Numbered from the stretch's first letter, positions 42,791 to 52,060 are shown. The stretch: 52,194 bases of DNA from Spirochaetales bacterium (GCA_016935735.1 JAFGQK010000374.1:1-52194), one strand, 5' to 3'. Numbers and translations are program-made. The notes: a model not told the origin generated them from the letters alone.

Positions 42791-43780
42791 ATGGGGCAGG
42801 ATATCTTCAAGATACAGGATCTTAAGATCGATTTCACCACACCACGGGGTATTCTTAAAGCTGTCCGGGGTATTTCTTTTACTGTTCATAAGGGAAAAAT
42901 TTCAGGCATTGTCGGGGAAAGCGGTTCCGGCAAGAGTGTGACAGCACTCTCCCTTCTCCGGTTATTACCGGGAAACGGTACGATAACCCATGGGCAGATT
43001 CTTTTCCGGGACAAATCGATTCTTTCATATAACAAGCGTGAGCTTCAGAAATTCCGGGGAAATGACGTGAGTATCATTTTTCAGGAACCGGGGCGTTCCT
43101 TTGATCCGATTTATTCCATCGGAAAAAGTTTCGCAGAAACAATAAAAGCGCATCATCCGAAGGCAACAAAGTCCGGAATACTCTTGCGTTCCATAGATTT
43201 GTTAACAGAGGTAAAGATTCCTGATCCGGAGGAACGTCTTCATAATTTTCCTCACCAGTTTTCCGGGGGAATGCTCCAGCGAATTATGATCGCAATAGCC
43301 CTGGTTTCCGATCCCTGTGTTCTCATTGCAGATGAACCGACCACATCACTTGATGTTACCATACAGGCCAGGATTATTGATCTGCTTTTGGAGTTAAAAG
43401 AAAAGCGGAACCTTGCGATTATCTTCATTTCGCATGACCTTGCACTTATCGGGAGTATTGCCGATAGACTCATCGTTATGTACAACGGTCTGGTCCTGGA
43501 AGATGGGCCTGCGGACAGGGTTCTCGGGCACCCCCTGCACCCATACAGCAGGGCCCTTCTAGATTCCCATCCCCGCCTGGGGGATCATTATACGGAAAAG
43601 CGGCTTATAACGATCCCCGGCTCGATTCCTGATCCTCATATGACGGAACCGGGATGTCCCTTTGCCCCACGATGCAGGATGGTGATAAACGAATGCCGTA
43701 CCTCCATCCCCCCGCTTGAACAAAGCAATGACCATTCAGGGCATTTTTACCGGTGTATTTTCCCGGGGGAGAAGAACTAA
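42791..43780 (+). CDS. Oligopeptide-type ABC ATPase (OppD/DppD-like)
   Basis: 329 aa, 2 bp after the permease. Walker A GESGSGKSVTALSLLRLLP, signature FSGGMLQRIMIAIAL, Walker B VLIADEPTTSLDVT, switch FISHDLALIG. The C-terminal Cys-containing tail (CPFAPRCRMVINEC and YRCIF) is the 4Fe-4S/oligopeptide tail common to OppD/DppD. It hydrolyses ATP together with the OppF-like protein. Confidence 0.94.
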   Translation: MGQDIFKIQDLKIDFTTPRGILKAVRGISFTVHKGKISGIVGESGSGKSVTALSLLRLLPGNGTITHGQILFRDKSILSYNKRELQKFRGNDVSIIFQEPGRSFDPIYSIGKSFAETIKAHHPKATKSGILLRSIDLLTEVKIPDPEERLHNFPHQFSGGMLQRIMIAIALVSDPCVLIADEPTTSLDVTIQARIIDLLLELKEKRNLAIIFISHDLALIGSIADRLIVMYNGLVLEDGPADRVLGHPLHPYSRALLDSHPRLGDHYTEKRLITIPGSIPDPHMTEPGCPFAPRCRMVINECRTSIPPLEQSNDHSGHFYRCIFPGEKN

Positions 43781-43782
43781 TC

Positions 43783-44814
43783 ATGCTGGAAGTGAAAGAT
43801 ATCTATAAAAAATTCAATCTTGAAGCGGGTTTTTTTGCCAGGACCGGGCGTTTTGTTTATGCAATAAATGGCGTATCCTTTATTATTCGTGATGATGAGA
43901 TTTACGGATTGGTGGGGGAATCCGGCTGTGGCAAAACAACAACTGCACGGCTTATTATACAGATGTATCCCCATGATTCAGGCGAGATTCTTTTTACTGA
44001 CAGGACAGGAGAAAAATATACGATCTTGCGAAAGGATAAAAGCAGGTTAAGGTATGTAAGAAGCAAGATCAAATATATCTTTCAGGATCCGGCTAAATCC
44101 CTGAATCCCCGCATGAATATTCTGGATATCCTTACGGCAGGATACAGGTATTCGCTTAAATGGCCGGGAAAAAATGAAGCAAAAAAAGCAGCAGAAGAAA
44201 TACTAGAGGCAGTGGGACTCGGTTCTTCAGATCTTGACCGGAGGCCTGCCGATTTCTCCGGGGGACAAAGGCAGCGTATCTCCATAGCACGCGCCCTTAT
44301 TATGAAGCCCGAACTTTTAATCTGTGATGAAGTCGTATCTGCCCTTGATGTTTCAATCCAGAGCCAGATTCTTGCCCTTCTACTCCGGCTTAAAGAGGAA
44401 TATCATCTTCACATGATGTTCATTGCCCATGATCTTGCTGTTGTAAGTTATATCTGTGACCATGTCGGTGTCATGTACAGGGGAATGATTATTGAAGAAG
44501 CCAGATCAAAAGAATTACTCGGGCAGAGGCTTCATCCGTATACGAAACACCTGTATGATTCAATACCGAAACTCGATGTGAGACACCGGGAGGAAAGACA
44601 TGAACATGAAGCAGATTCTGAAGCACAGGAAGATTCAGGGGATAATACAGTTACCGGGCTTCCTGATGCGACGATTGAACCTTCCGGTTGTGCCTACTAT
44701 CCTCGTTGTCCGGTTCATGAGGATGTTTGCCTGAAGCAAAGACCCATGCTTAAAGAAATTTCACCGGAACATTTTGTTGCCTGTCATATTGTGTGCAGGG
44801 GCAGAATGATTTGA
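43783..44814 (+). CDS. Oligopeptide-type ABC ATPase (OppF/DppF-like)
   Basis: 343 aa from ATG 43783, just after the previous stop; a start further upstream would overlap it and is rejected. Walker A GESGCGKTTTARLI, signature FSGGQRQRISIARAL, Walker B LLICDEVVSALDVS (Val where Pro is usual), switch FIAHDLAVVSY. The C-terminal tail has CAYYPRCPVHEDVC and ends ACHIVC, as in OppF. An Asp/Glu-rich insertion (about 255-300) is unusual. It pairs with the OppD-like ATPase. Confidence 0.93.
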   Translation: MLEVKDIYKKFNLEAGFFARTGRFVYAINGVSFIIRDDEIYGLVGESGCGKTTTARLIIQMYPHDSGEILFTDRTGEKYTILRKDKSRLRYVRSKIKYIFQDPAKSLNPRMNILDILTAGYRYSLKWPGKNEAKKAAEEILEAVGLGSSDLDRRPADFSGGQRQRISIARALIMKPELLICDEVVSALDVSIQSQILALLLRLKEEYHLHMMFIAHDLAVVSYICDHVGVMYRGMIIEEARSKELLGQRLHPYTKHLYDSIPKLDVRHREERHEHEADSEAQEDSGDNTVTGLPDATIEPSGCAYYPRCPVHEDVCLKQRPMLKEISPEHFVACHIVCRGRMI

Positions 44815-44821
44815 GTCAGTT

Positions 44822-47389
44822 ATGTCAGTAACTCTATTATTTTTTTCAAATCTGATCGTACCAATAATAACAGGACTTTTTTTTCTTTTATACTTTATTT
44901 ATTTTATTATTACCAATCCTTCCAAGGCAGCTTCTTATAAGTATTTCGTCATTTTCTTAATCGGATTCAGTATATTTTTATTCGGCAGACCCCTACAATT
45001 AATGCTGGGGCCGCATCCTCTTCCCTTAATTATTGTGAATATACGGGTTTTTATATTATGTTCAATTATTTCCCCTTCTATTATGCTGGCAGCCAACATT
45101 TTTAAGGAAAAAAAAGAAAATAATATTAAAAGAAATCTCATCATCTGTATATGTGTTCTCCTGGGTCTGACATATGATATATTTAATACACTGGGAACAA
45201 ATGCAAGTTATATTCTTTTTGAATTTACCAACATCACGGCGTATGATAATTTCACCCCTTCGTTATTGACGCCATATTACGGGAGGGAGGTAACGATAGG
45301 GGTTCAGATAATAACAGGTATCTTACTCTTTGTTTTTTCGCTTTTTTCACTTATTAAGCTGGCCCCTGGAATTCCTTTAAAAGATTTTATAAAGAATAAA
45401 ATCTTTTTAATAAACAGTGGAATCATCATCTTTGCCATTTCCTTTATAATCGGTTCAATCATCAAACAATGGTGGATATATTATGTCACTTCGATAATAA
45501 GCGCCCTGCTTTTCGGCGGGAGTGTGTTGCTTGATATCAAAGAAGTCTATAATTACTATGAAAAACTCATTCCTTTTATAAAAGAAGATATTATTCATAA
45601 TGTCACATTCAGTAATTTCTCGAAAATAAAATTAATGGAAATGCTCCGGTGTCTTGGAAAAAAGAGTAACCTGGATACCTTTATTATCATAAAAATAAAA
45701 GAACATTATCTGGAATTAACAGACAATTTGAAAAAGATTGATGAAATAATGGCTTTATGTAAAAAGCACTTAACGAATCTATTGAATGATGAAGACTGTC
45801 TTTTGCTGCCATTATCGAATAATAAAATCGGCATTGTTTTGCGTCTTCTTCGGCATACCGATAAACAAATATATATCCTGGATGTTCTCGAGGATATTAA
45901 AGACGAAATAAACAGGAAACTGCATTGTATTGTCACGATAGGAATCGGAAGAAGCTATAAAAAAATAGAAGATTTAAGAGTGTCTTATTATGAAGCATTG
46001 AATGCCCAGGGATACGCCGATCAATGTAATACCAGCAGTGTCATTCATGTTGAAAACATCAATGAATCGGATCAACATACAAATAAATATCCTGTAAAAG
46101 AAAAAGAACACCTGCTTTTATTAATTAAGGCAGGGGATATTGAAAACAGCAAAAAGTCTTTGCATGATTTTCTCCGCAGGTTTAAACTGTTTGTTGGTGA
46201 AAAGCCGGATCTTAACCTGATGATTCCTGTTCAAAGGCTGGTAGCAGGGAGTCAATCCTTTCCATTACTTGCTGTTCCTTTTTTCATTATGGCAGGGAAT
46301 CTAATGAATGCATGCGGAATTACAAAAAGGCTTATGAAGTTTGCCAATACATTAACAGGGCATTTCCGGGGCGGATTGGCACATGTAAGTATTGTATTAA
46401 GTACTCTTATGGGCGGCATTTCCGGTGCAGCATGTGCAGATGCAGCAATGGAATCCCGGATTCTTGGTCCTGCAATGTTAAAAAAAGGATATTCCAAAGG
46501 ATATACAGCAGCTGTTATAGGATTAAGCTCCCTGATTACCGCCACAATTCCTCCGGGAATAGGGCTTATTCTTTACGGCTTTATTGGTGAAGTATCCATC
46601 GGACGGCTTTTTATTGCAGGAATTATCCCGGGACTCTTTATGGCATTGATTATGATGGTAACGGCAAGCATTATGGCACGGATAAGGAAGTATGTCCCGG
46701 AAAGAGAAAAATGGCCATCCGTTAGTGAACTGACCGATTCTTTTATTGATAATATATGGGCATTGCTTTTTCCCCTGATACTCATCATTGGTATCCGTTT
46801 CGGTTTTTTTACCCCGTCCGAAGCAGGGGCCTTTGCTGTTGTGTATGCATTTATTATCGGGAAGTATATTTATAAGGATTTGACATGGAAAGGATTGTTC
46901 GATGTGCTTAAGCAAACCGTTGTTGATACGGGAATCATTATGCTCATTATTATGTGCTCAAGTATATTCGGATACCTGATTGTTTACGACAGTGTTCCCC
47001 AGTCAATCGCCCAGGCGATTACTGGCTTATCCAGTTCTCCTTATATTGTGTTGTTTATTATTCTAGGATTCCTGTTTGTTGCTGGAATGTTTATGGAGGC
47101 CACGGTAAATACACTCCTGTTAACACCAATTTTTTTGCCAATCGCAAAACAGATGGGATTCGATCCTGTTCATTTTGGTATTTTAATGATGACGATTATT
47201 ACCCTAGGCAGTATGACCCCGCCTGTTGGTGTTATTATGTATACGGTTTCTTCATTATTGGAATGTCCCCCGGAAAAATATGTACTGGAATCCATTCCTT
47301 TTATTATGTGTGTACTGGTACTGGTCGCTGTTCTTGCCTTTTTCCCGGAGGTGGTCCTGTTTTTACCAAAGCTGGTATACGGGAAATAA
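44822..47389 (+). CDS. Chimera: 7TM AraC-type sensor N-terminus fused to TRAP large permease
   Basis: 855 aa in one unbroken frame. Residues 1-245 have seven helices. Residues 265-430 resemble the degenerate GGDEF-like region of AraC/CdaR-type regulators (VTIGIGRSYKKIEDLRVSYYEALNAQGYA). The expected AraC DNA-binding domain is missing. From about residue 465 the protein becomes a DctM/TRAP large permease, beginning at VAGSQSFPLLAVPFFIMAGNLMNACGITKR with its first one to two helices absent, then GGISGAACADAAMESRILGPAM, ATIPPGIGLILYG and TPPVGVIMYTVSS. DctP and DctQ genes are not nearby. Probably the scar of an in-frame deletion; function unknown. Confidence 0.72.
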   Translation: MSVTLLFFSNLIVPIITGLFFLLYFIYFIITNPSKAASYKYFVIFLIGFSIFLFGRPLQLMLGPHPLPLIIVNIRVFILCSIISPSIMLAANIFKEKKENNIKRNLIICICVLLGLTYDIFNTLGTNASYILFEFTNITAYDNFTPSLLTPYYGREVTIGVQIITGILLFVFSLFSLIKLAPGIPLKDFIKNKIFLINSGIIIFAISFIIGSIIKQWWIYYVTSIISALLFGGSVLLDIKEVYNYYEKLIPFIKEDIIHNVTFSNFSKIKLMEMLRCLGKKSNLDTFIIIKIKEHYLELTDNLKKIDEIMALCKKHLTNLLNDEDCLLLPLSNNKIGIVLRLLRHTDKQIYILDVLEDIKDEINRKLHCIVTIGIGRSYKKIEDLRVSYYEALNAQGYADQCNTSSVIHVENINESDQHTNKYPVKEKEHLLLLIKAGDIENSKKSLHDFLRRFKLFVGEKPDLNLMIPVQRLVAGSQSFPLLAVPFFIMAGNLMNACGITKRLMKFANTLTGHFRGGLAHVSIVLSTLMGGISGAACADAAMESRILGPAMLKKGYSKGYTAAVIGLSSLITATIPPGIGLILYGFIGEVSIGRLFIAGIIPGLFMALIMMVTASIMARIRKYVPEREKWPSVSELTDSFIDNIWALLFPLILIIGIRFGFFTPSEAGAFAVVYAFIIGKYIYKDLTWKGLFDVLKQTVVDTGIIMLIIMCSSIFGYLIVYDSVPQSIAQAITGLSSSPYIVLFIILGFLFVAGMFMEATVNTLLLTPIFLPIAKQMGFDPVHFGILMMTIITLGSMTPPVGVIMYTVSSLLECPPEKYVLESIPFIMCVLVLVAVLAFFPEVVLFLPKLVYGK

Positions 47390-47431
47390 CAGACCTTGCT
47401 TTTTCTCACCATATCATTTATAACTATAGAT

Positions 47432-47857
47432 ATGAAAAAAAATTATCAATTCATGGACGACCTTACTTCGGATGTAATGTTTGAAGCCTTTGGAAAAACC
47501 CTGGAAGAGGTTTTTGAGGCATCGGCAGAGGGGATGTTTTCCGTGATCTGTGATATAGATAAAATAAAACCGGAAGAGTCACTTACCATCGAGGTTTCTG
47601 CAGAGGATGAAAAAACGCTGCTTTATGAGTTTTTAAGCACCCTTCTTACAGAAAGTGAAATTAAGGGATTATTTTTAAGCCGGTTCAGGATGAAGACTGA
47701 AAGGAAAAACAACCAGCTTATAATGAGGGGCAATGCCTTTGGTGAAAAGATGTCCCCGGAAAAAGGAGGTACGGTGGTAAAGGGAGTGACCTATTATGGT
47801 TTCAAACTAGAAAAAACGGAAAACGGATACAGGGCACAGGTGGCTATGGATATTTAG
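47432..47857 (+). CDS. Archease
   Basis: 141 aa from ATG 47432. Archease helps RtcB cycle and use GTP, and binds metal through conserved acids. The family opening is YQFMDDLTSDVMFEAFGKTLEEVFEASAEGMF, where DD and SD replace the usual HTAD. Later EVSAEDEKTLLYEFLSTLL and a C-terminal KGVTYYGFKLEKTENGYRAQVAMDI match. It is 11 bp upstream of rtcB, so both are made together. Confidence 0.88.
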   Translation: MKKNYQFMDDLTSDVMFEAFGKTLEEVFEASAEGMFSVICDIDKIKPEESLTIEVSAEDEKTLLYEFLSTLLTESEIKGLFLSRFRMKTERKNNQLIMRGNAFGEKMSPEKGGTVVKGVTYYGFKLEKTENGYRAQVAMDI

Positions 47858-47868
47858 GAGGTATAAAA

Positions 47869-49314
47869 ATGAAGGGAAAATTAAAAAAACTATCTGAGTA
47901 TAAATGGCTTATTTCAAAGGAACTCATGAAGGATATGCGTGCAGATGCGATTATCTATGCAAATAAAAAACTTCTTGATGAAGTAGAGGAAGCGGCAGTG
48001 CAACAACTTACAAATGTAGCTTGCCTGCCCGGAATTCTGGAACCTGTCCTGGGAATGCCGGATATGCATTGGGGTTATGGTCTTCCCATGGGTGCTGTGG
48101 GGGCTTTTGATAAGGAAAATGGTGTTATATCCAGCGGATGCACAGGGTATGACATTAATTGTGGTGTGCATATGCTTAAAACAGATTTGATGGAAGACGA
48201 GGTAAAACCGAAAATCAGGGAGCTTGTGAATTGCCTTTTTGCCAATGTCCCCTGTGGTGTTGGTGCACACAGTAAATTACGCCTTAACTCCCGGCAACTG
48301 GATAAAGTTCTTGTCACCGGTGCAGGTTGGGCAGTCGAGAATGGCTTCGGAGTAAAGGAAGATCTTAACCGGCTGGAGGAAAATGGCTGTTTAAAAGGTG
48401 CGGATCCGGCAAAAATATCCTCCCAGGCTATGGAGCGCGGTGCGCCACAGCTTGGAACACTTGGCGCCGGGAATCACTTTCTTGAAGTCCAGATTGTGGA
48501 CCAGATATTTGATACCGGGGCAGCAAAGGTTTTCGGTATTACCGAACCCGGGCAAATCACCGTGATGGTACACTGCGGTTCAAGGGGACTGGGACACCAG
48601 GTTGCGACCGATTACCTGAAAATACACGAATCTGCTGCAAAAAAATTCGGAATAAAACTCCCGGACCCGCAACTTGTCTGTGCACCGGCTACATCAAAGG
48701 AAGGAATGGATTATCTTGCTGCCATGAAAGCAGCAGCAAACTATGCGTTCTGTAACAGACAAATTATCGCACACTGGATAAGGGAAAGTTTTTCACAGGT
48801 TTTCGGGAAAAAATGGGAAGAAATGGGTATGGATACGATCTATGATGTTGCCCATAATATCTGCAAGCTGGAAGAACATACTGTCCGTGGGAAAAAACAG
48901 CAGGTGTATGTACACAGGAAAGGATCAACAAGGGCGTTCCCCCCGGGACATCCGGAGGTACCTCCACTCTACCGGGATATTGGCCAGCCGGTTCTTATCG
49001 CTGGTTCCATGGGCACTGCTTCCTATATACTTGTTGGAACGGAAAAAGCGATGTCAGATACGTTCGGGTCTTCATGTCATGGTGCAGGCCGGAGTATGAG
49101 CCGCAGGGCAAGTCTTAAGAAATTCCGCGGTGAAAAAATCAAACAGGAACTGGAAAAAGCCGGGAAAGCACTTCGTTCAACTCACCCGAAAATACTTGCA
49201 GAAGAAGCACCGGATGCATATAAAGACATTGATATGGTGATTCAAAGTGTTCACGGTGCAGGTATTTCAAAAAAGGTTGCACGGGTGATTCCCCTGGGTG
49301 TGGCAAAAGGGTAA
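47869..49314 (+). CDS. rtcB: RNA-splicing ligase RtcB
   Basis: 481 aa. Joins 2',3'-cyclic phosphate or 3'-phosphate RNA ends to 5'-OH ends through a GMP-histidine intermediate. Visible: metal site PDMHWGYGLPMGAVGAF, SGCTGYDINCGVHML with the metal Cys, GTLGAGNHFLEV, VMVHCGSRGLGHQ, and the guanylated His in CHGAGRSMSRR. The end is SVHGAGISKKVARVIPLGVAKG, typical. RBS AGGAGG. With archease it gives an RNA-repair or tRNA-healing unit. Confidence 0.96.
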   Translation: MKGKLKKLSEYKWLISKELMKDMRADAIIYANKKLLDEVEEAAVQQLTNVACLPGILEPVLGMPDMHWGYGLPMGAVGAFDKENGVISSGCTGYDINCGVHMLKTDLMEDEVKPKIRELVNCLFANVPCGVGAHSKLRLNSRQLDKVLVTGAGWAVENGFGVKEDLNRLEENGCLKGADPAKISSQAMERGAPQLGTLGAGNHFLEVQIVDQIFDTGAAKVFGITEPGQITVMVHCGSRGLGHQVATDYLKIHESAAKKFGIKLPDPQLVCAPATSKEGMDYLAAMKAAANYAFCNRQIIAHWIRESFSQVFGKKWEEMGMDTIYDVAHNICKLEEHTVRGKKQQVYVHRKGSTRAFPPGHPEVPPLYRDIGQPVLIAGSMGTASYILVGTEKAMSDTFGSSCHGAGRSMSRRASLKKFRGEKIKQELEKAGKALRSTHPKILAEEAPDAYKDIDMVIQSVHGAGISKKVARVIPLGVAKG

Positions 49315-49339
49315 GACACTCTCGACGATTCACTCTTTT

Positions 49340-49453
49340 ATGCCAGGGATCGACTTCCCTTATTGCATCAGTGATCTTTATATAAAGTTTCCTAAGATCC
49401 TCTGTACTTTTCCCATCCCCACAGGGTTCATTAAGCAGATCATACCCGTTGGC
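49340..49453 (-). pseudogene. Relic of a GH5 cellulase
   Basis: Minus-strand reading ANGYDLLNEP contains the GH5 acid/base Glu motif (NEP), and continues with LRKLYIKITDAIREVDPWH, both typical of family 5 endoglucanases. Only about 38 codons remain; beyond 49453 the similarity ends, and on the other side rtcB follows. There is no start, no nucleophile region and no domain. It is a broken fragment. Confidence 0.65.
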
Positions 49454-49502
49454 ACAGGGCACAATGCATATCCAGAAACAGAAATGATTGATGGTTCTTC
49501 AC

Positions 49503-50600
49503 TTACTCGCTTTCTGCAATCAAATCCTTTGCTAAATTCTGTAAATCACCATCATAGTAATGCCTGGCTATTCTTAACGTGGAAGATATCATTATAAACA
49601 GATCAGACAATTCAGGGTTGATTTCCATAATATCAGGGGGTATGATTTCAAAATAGGTATCTATAGGCATCGTCTCGAAACCCGCTGCGGTAATTGCTTC
49701 TTTATCCAGTTCGTTTTTTGTGATTGTAATAACATCTATCAATGTCTTACCCCTGTTCACAGAGGAAACAATCAGGGGAAAGTAGAGATAGTCGCTTTTA
49801 AAGGAATACACAAGGGGATCACGGCTTTTTTCCGTATCATTCAGATCGAGAAGATCGATGACCCAGTACTTCATTCCCCGGCTGATATAATCCGCTGCAA
49901 TTGGTTCAAATTCACTCCAGTACATATCGCCTGTCGTCGTTACTTCTGCCAGTGTCTGTTCGGCAAAGGATATAAGCTGGGCAGCATTTTCTGTTTCCAC
50001 TAACGTGATATTATGTACACCTATCTGTTCTTTAAATACAACATCAATGTCATCCAGCCTGCCACTCGGGGGACTGATTAAGGCTACATAATACTGGGCT
50101 ATTACGAGGGCATCGATAATATCAACCACCTGGTTTCCGTTTACATCGGCAGTAATCCTGTAAAAACCGGTTGGTTTCAATCCGACATAATACATCGCCA
50201 CCAGCAGGGCATCGACAATATCGATACCACCGCTTAAGTTAACATCCCCGGATTGCGGATTTCCGATTTTGGCATCTATAATATCCCCGGCGATCTGAAA
50301 TGATTCAAGGGTTCCTGCAACAGGTTCTTCGGGGAGTGAGGGAAAGGGGATAAGCTCGATAACCCAGTTGGAATCCTGATTGTTTGTACGGACATTGGTG
50401 GAAAGTATAAGAACTTCCCCTGTGCCATTCCATCCGATAATTGCACTCTGACTCGGTTCATAAACAAGGGTGTTCGTCAGCGGAATATATCCCCCGTCAG
50501 CCTGGATAATACATGGGATGAGTAAAAGGAACAGTGAAATAAAGAAGAGAAACCCTGGTCTATAATGAGTTTTTGTAAATTTAACTTTTTTCTTTTGCAT
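49503..50600 (-). CDS. Exported DUF2330-like protein with internal dockerin-like insert
   Basis: 365 aa. Signal peptide about 1-34. Residues 34-90 look like the start of a DUF2330 domain (DGGYIPLTNTLVYEPSQSAIIGW, then NWVIELIPFPSLPE). Residues 118-175 are a two-repeat type I dockerin (GDVNLSGGIDIVDALLVAMYYVGL and ADVNGNQVVDIIDALVIAQYYVAL). Residues 188-300 seem to resume DUF2330 (FKEQIGVHNITLVETENAAQL). The dockerin is thus inside another domain. Presumably secreted. Role unknown; calcium-dependent surface assembly is possible. Confidence 0.8.
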   Translation of the reverse strand: MQKKKVKFTKTHYRPGFLFFISLFLLLIPCIIQADGGYIPLTNTLVYEPSQSAIIGWNGTGEVLILSTNVRTNNQDSNWVIELIPFPSLPEEPVAGTLESFQIAGDIIDAKIGNPQSGDVNLSGGIDIVDALLVAMYYVGLKPTGFYRITADVNGNQVVDIIDALVIAQYYVALISPPSGRLDDIDVVFKEQIGVHNITLVETENAAQLISFAEQTLAEVTTTGDMYWSEFEPIAADYISRGMKYWVIDLLDLNDTEKSRDPLVYSFKSDYLYFPLIVSSVNRGKTLIDVITITKNELDKEAITAAGFETMPIDTYFEIIPPDIMEINPELSDLFIMISSTLRIARHYYDGDLQNLAKDLIAESE

Positions 50601-50700
50601 GATAAACTCCTTTCGATTTTTTCATCATATCATGACGCAGGCTATGCCCGCGACTCAAAATGATGTAATTTCCAGTAGCCTGCATTTGGTTATTTTATCT

Positions 50701-50727
50701 TATTTTCTTGTTTTTTTCAAGAAAATA
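50701..50727. terminator. Hairpin downstream of the CsgG-like gene
   Basis: TATTTTCTTG and CAAGAAAATA pair with a T7 loop, 86 bp past the stop of the minus-strand gene. AT-rich stem; weak as a terminator but placed correctly. Confidence 0.4.
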
Positions 50728-50812
50728 CGACAAAATAGCATAAAAATAGTGATAAGGTATGATTTTTATGTGAAAATTTTATAGCTTTTTTATTGTTCCA
50801 TCAGGTAAAGGG

Positions 50813-52060
50813 TTAATACCCAGGGAATGAATTATTTGAAAAACGGCAGTCATCAATGGAAATACAATCTTTCGCATGTATAAAGGTTTTTGTTTTATTC
50901 CCGTCAAAAAGGCATCGAGAAAACCGGATATTTTCACAATCCGGACTTGCATGAATTAATGTTTCACCGAAATTTTCCTTGAAGGTGCAGGTGGCAAAGA
51001 ATATGTCCTTTGACTTATTATAAAATGACAGCAGATTATATTCACCGGTATGAAGAAAACCGGTGTTATTAAAACTTATATCCTCTGAATTGGAAATGAT
51101 TATAAGGCCATTGGTACAATCCTTGATAATCGAATTATCTATCGATACATGATACGCATGTTCAAGTTCAATCCCATACGTGCCGCTGCCGTAAAGTGTA
51201 CAGTTCCTTATTTCTATATTCTCACACACAGCAAAACGCAGTACACCGCCAATACAGTATCCCGGTTTTGTATGACCAAAGGTGATATTTTCAAAAGAAA
51301 GATTCTGGCTGGTTCTGAATTCGAACACCCATGAATAAGAAGGATCAATAACAATGTCAACCTTTCCCTCACCGATAAATGAAGTATTTGAAATCGAACG
51401 GATAACGGGAAATAATCCGTCATAATAATCTTCCCATTGGGTATTTTTATTTTCTAGTTTATATCCTTCTGATATATTATAGGTACCTTCCTTAAGTTTG
51501 ATTACAACATTGGATTGTATTGCCGACAGCAACGCTTTTACAGAATCAACAAGAATAAAAGGGGAATCTGCGGGTTTATCCTCTTTGAGTTCGACACCGA
51601 GAAATTCGAACGTGAATGATTTACTGTCCTTTAACAGGGTATTTATATCATCATACATTTTCGATGCGGTATTCATTGTTTCCCCTGTTCCCACATCAAT
51701 CAGCTTTATATTCATAATACACATATCCCCGACATTCCCGAGACTGCCGACAATGATAAGACTGGCCGATAAAAGCTTTCCCATCTGGAGCTGGCATTTT
51801 GTGTCTGTACAATCGGAAATTGCCCACTCCATTTCCTCCAGTAATGCATTCCTCTGCATTCTGTCAACCACGCGGTATTTCCCTGTTTCAATTACCTGGG
51901 TGGTGATAAAATCCACAATAATTTTTGCTTCTTCCTTTGTAATACCGCTTACATCGAAATCCAGGATAGCAATAACCGGACGGTTATCCTCGGAAAAACA
52001 AAAACCTGATAATATAAATAAAAGAAAAACAATTATTCCAGGCTTTTTCACTGTCATCAT
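50813..52060 (-). CDS. Exported CsgG-like domain plus right-handed beta-helix protein
   Basis: 415 aa. Signal peptide 1-23 (ending GFCFS). Residues 27-150 resemble the CsgG/LpoB-like domain common in curli-related or FlgO proteins (RPVIAILDFDVSGITKEEAKIIVDFI, YRVVDRMQRNALLEEM, ASLIIVGSLGNVGDMCIMNIKLIDVGTGE). Residues 190-410 are a repeat-rich parallel beta-helix with N-x-S/F-x-N/D ladders (NLSFENITFGH, NIEIRNCTLYGSGTYGIELEH, HVSIDNSIIKDCTNGLII). It could be an envelope adaptor with a glycan-binding or displayed helix. The last gene in the window; the partner operon is outside. Confidence 0.8.
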   Translation of the reverse strand: MMTVKKPGIIVFLLFILSGFCFSEDNRPVIAILDFDVSGITKEEAKIIVDFITTQVIETGKYRVVDRMQRNALLEEMEWAISDCTDTKCQLQMGKLLSASLIIVGSLGNVGDMCIMNIKLIDVGTGETMNTASKMYDDINTLLKDSKSFTFEFLGVELKEDKPADSPFILVDSVKALLSAIQSNVVIKLKEGTYNISEGYKLENKNTQWEDYYDGLFPVIRSISNTSFIGEGKVDIVIDPSYSWVFEFRTSQNLSFENITFGHTKPGYCIGGVLRFAVCENIEIRNCTLYGSGTYGIELEHAYHVSIDNSIIKDCTNGLIIISNSEDISFNNTGFLHTGEYNLLSFYNKSKDIFFATCTFKENFGETLIHASPDCENIRFSRCLFDGNKTKTFIHAKDCISIDDCRFSNNSFPGY

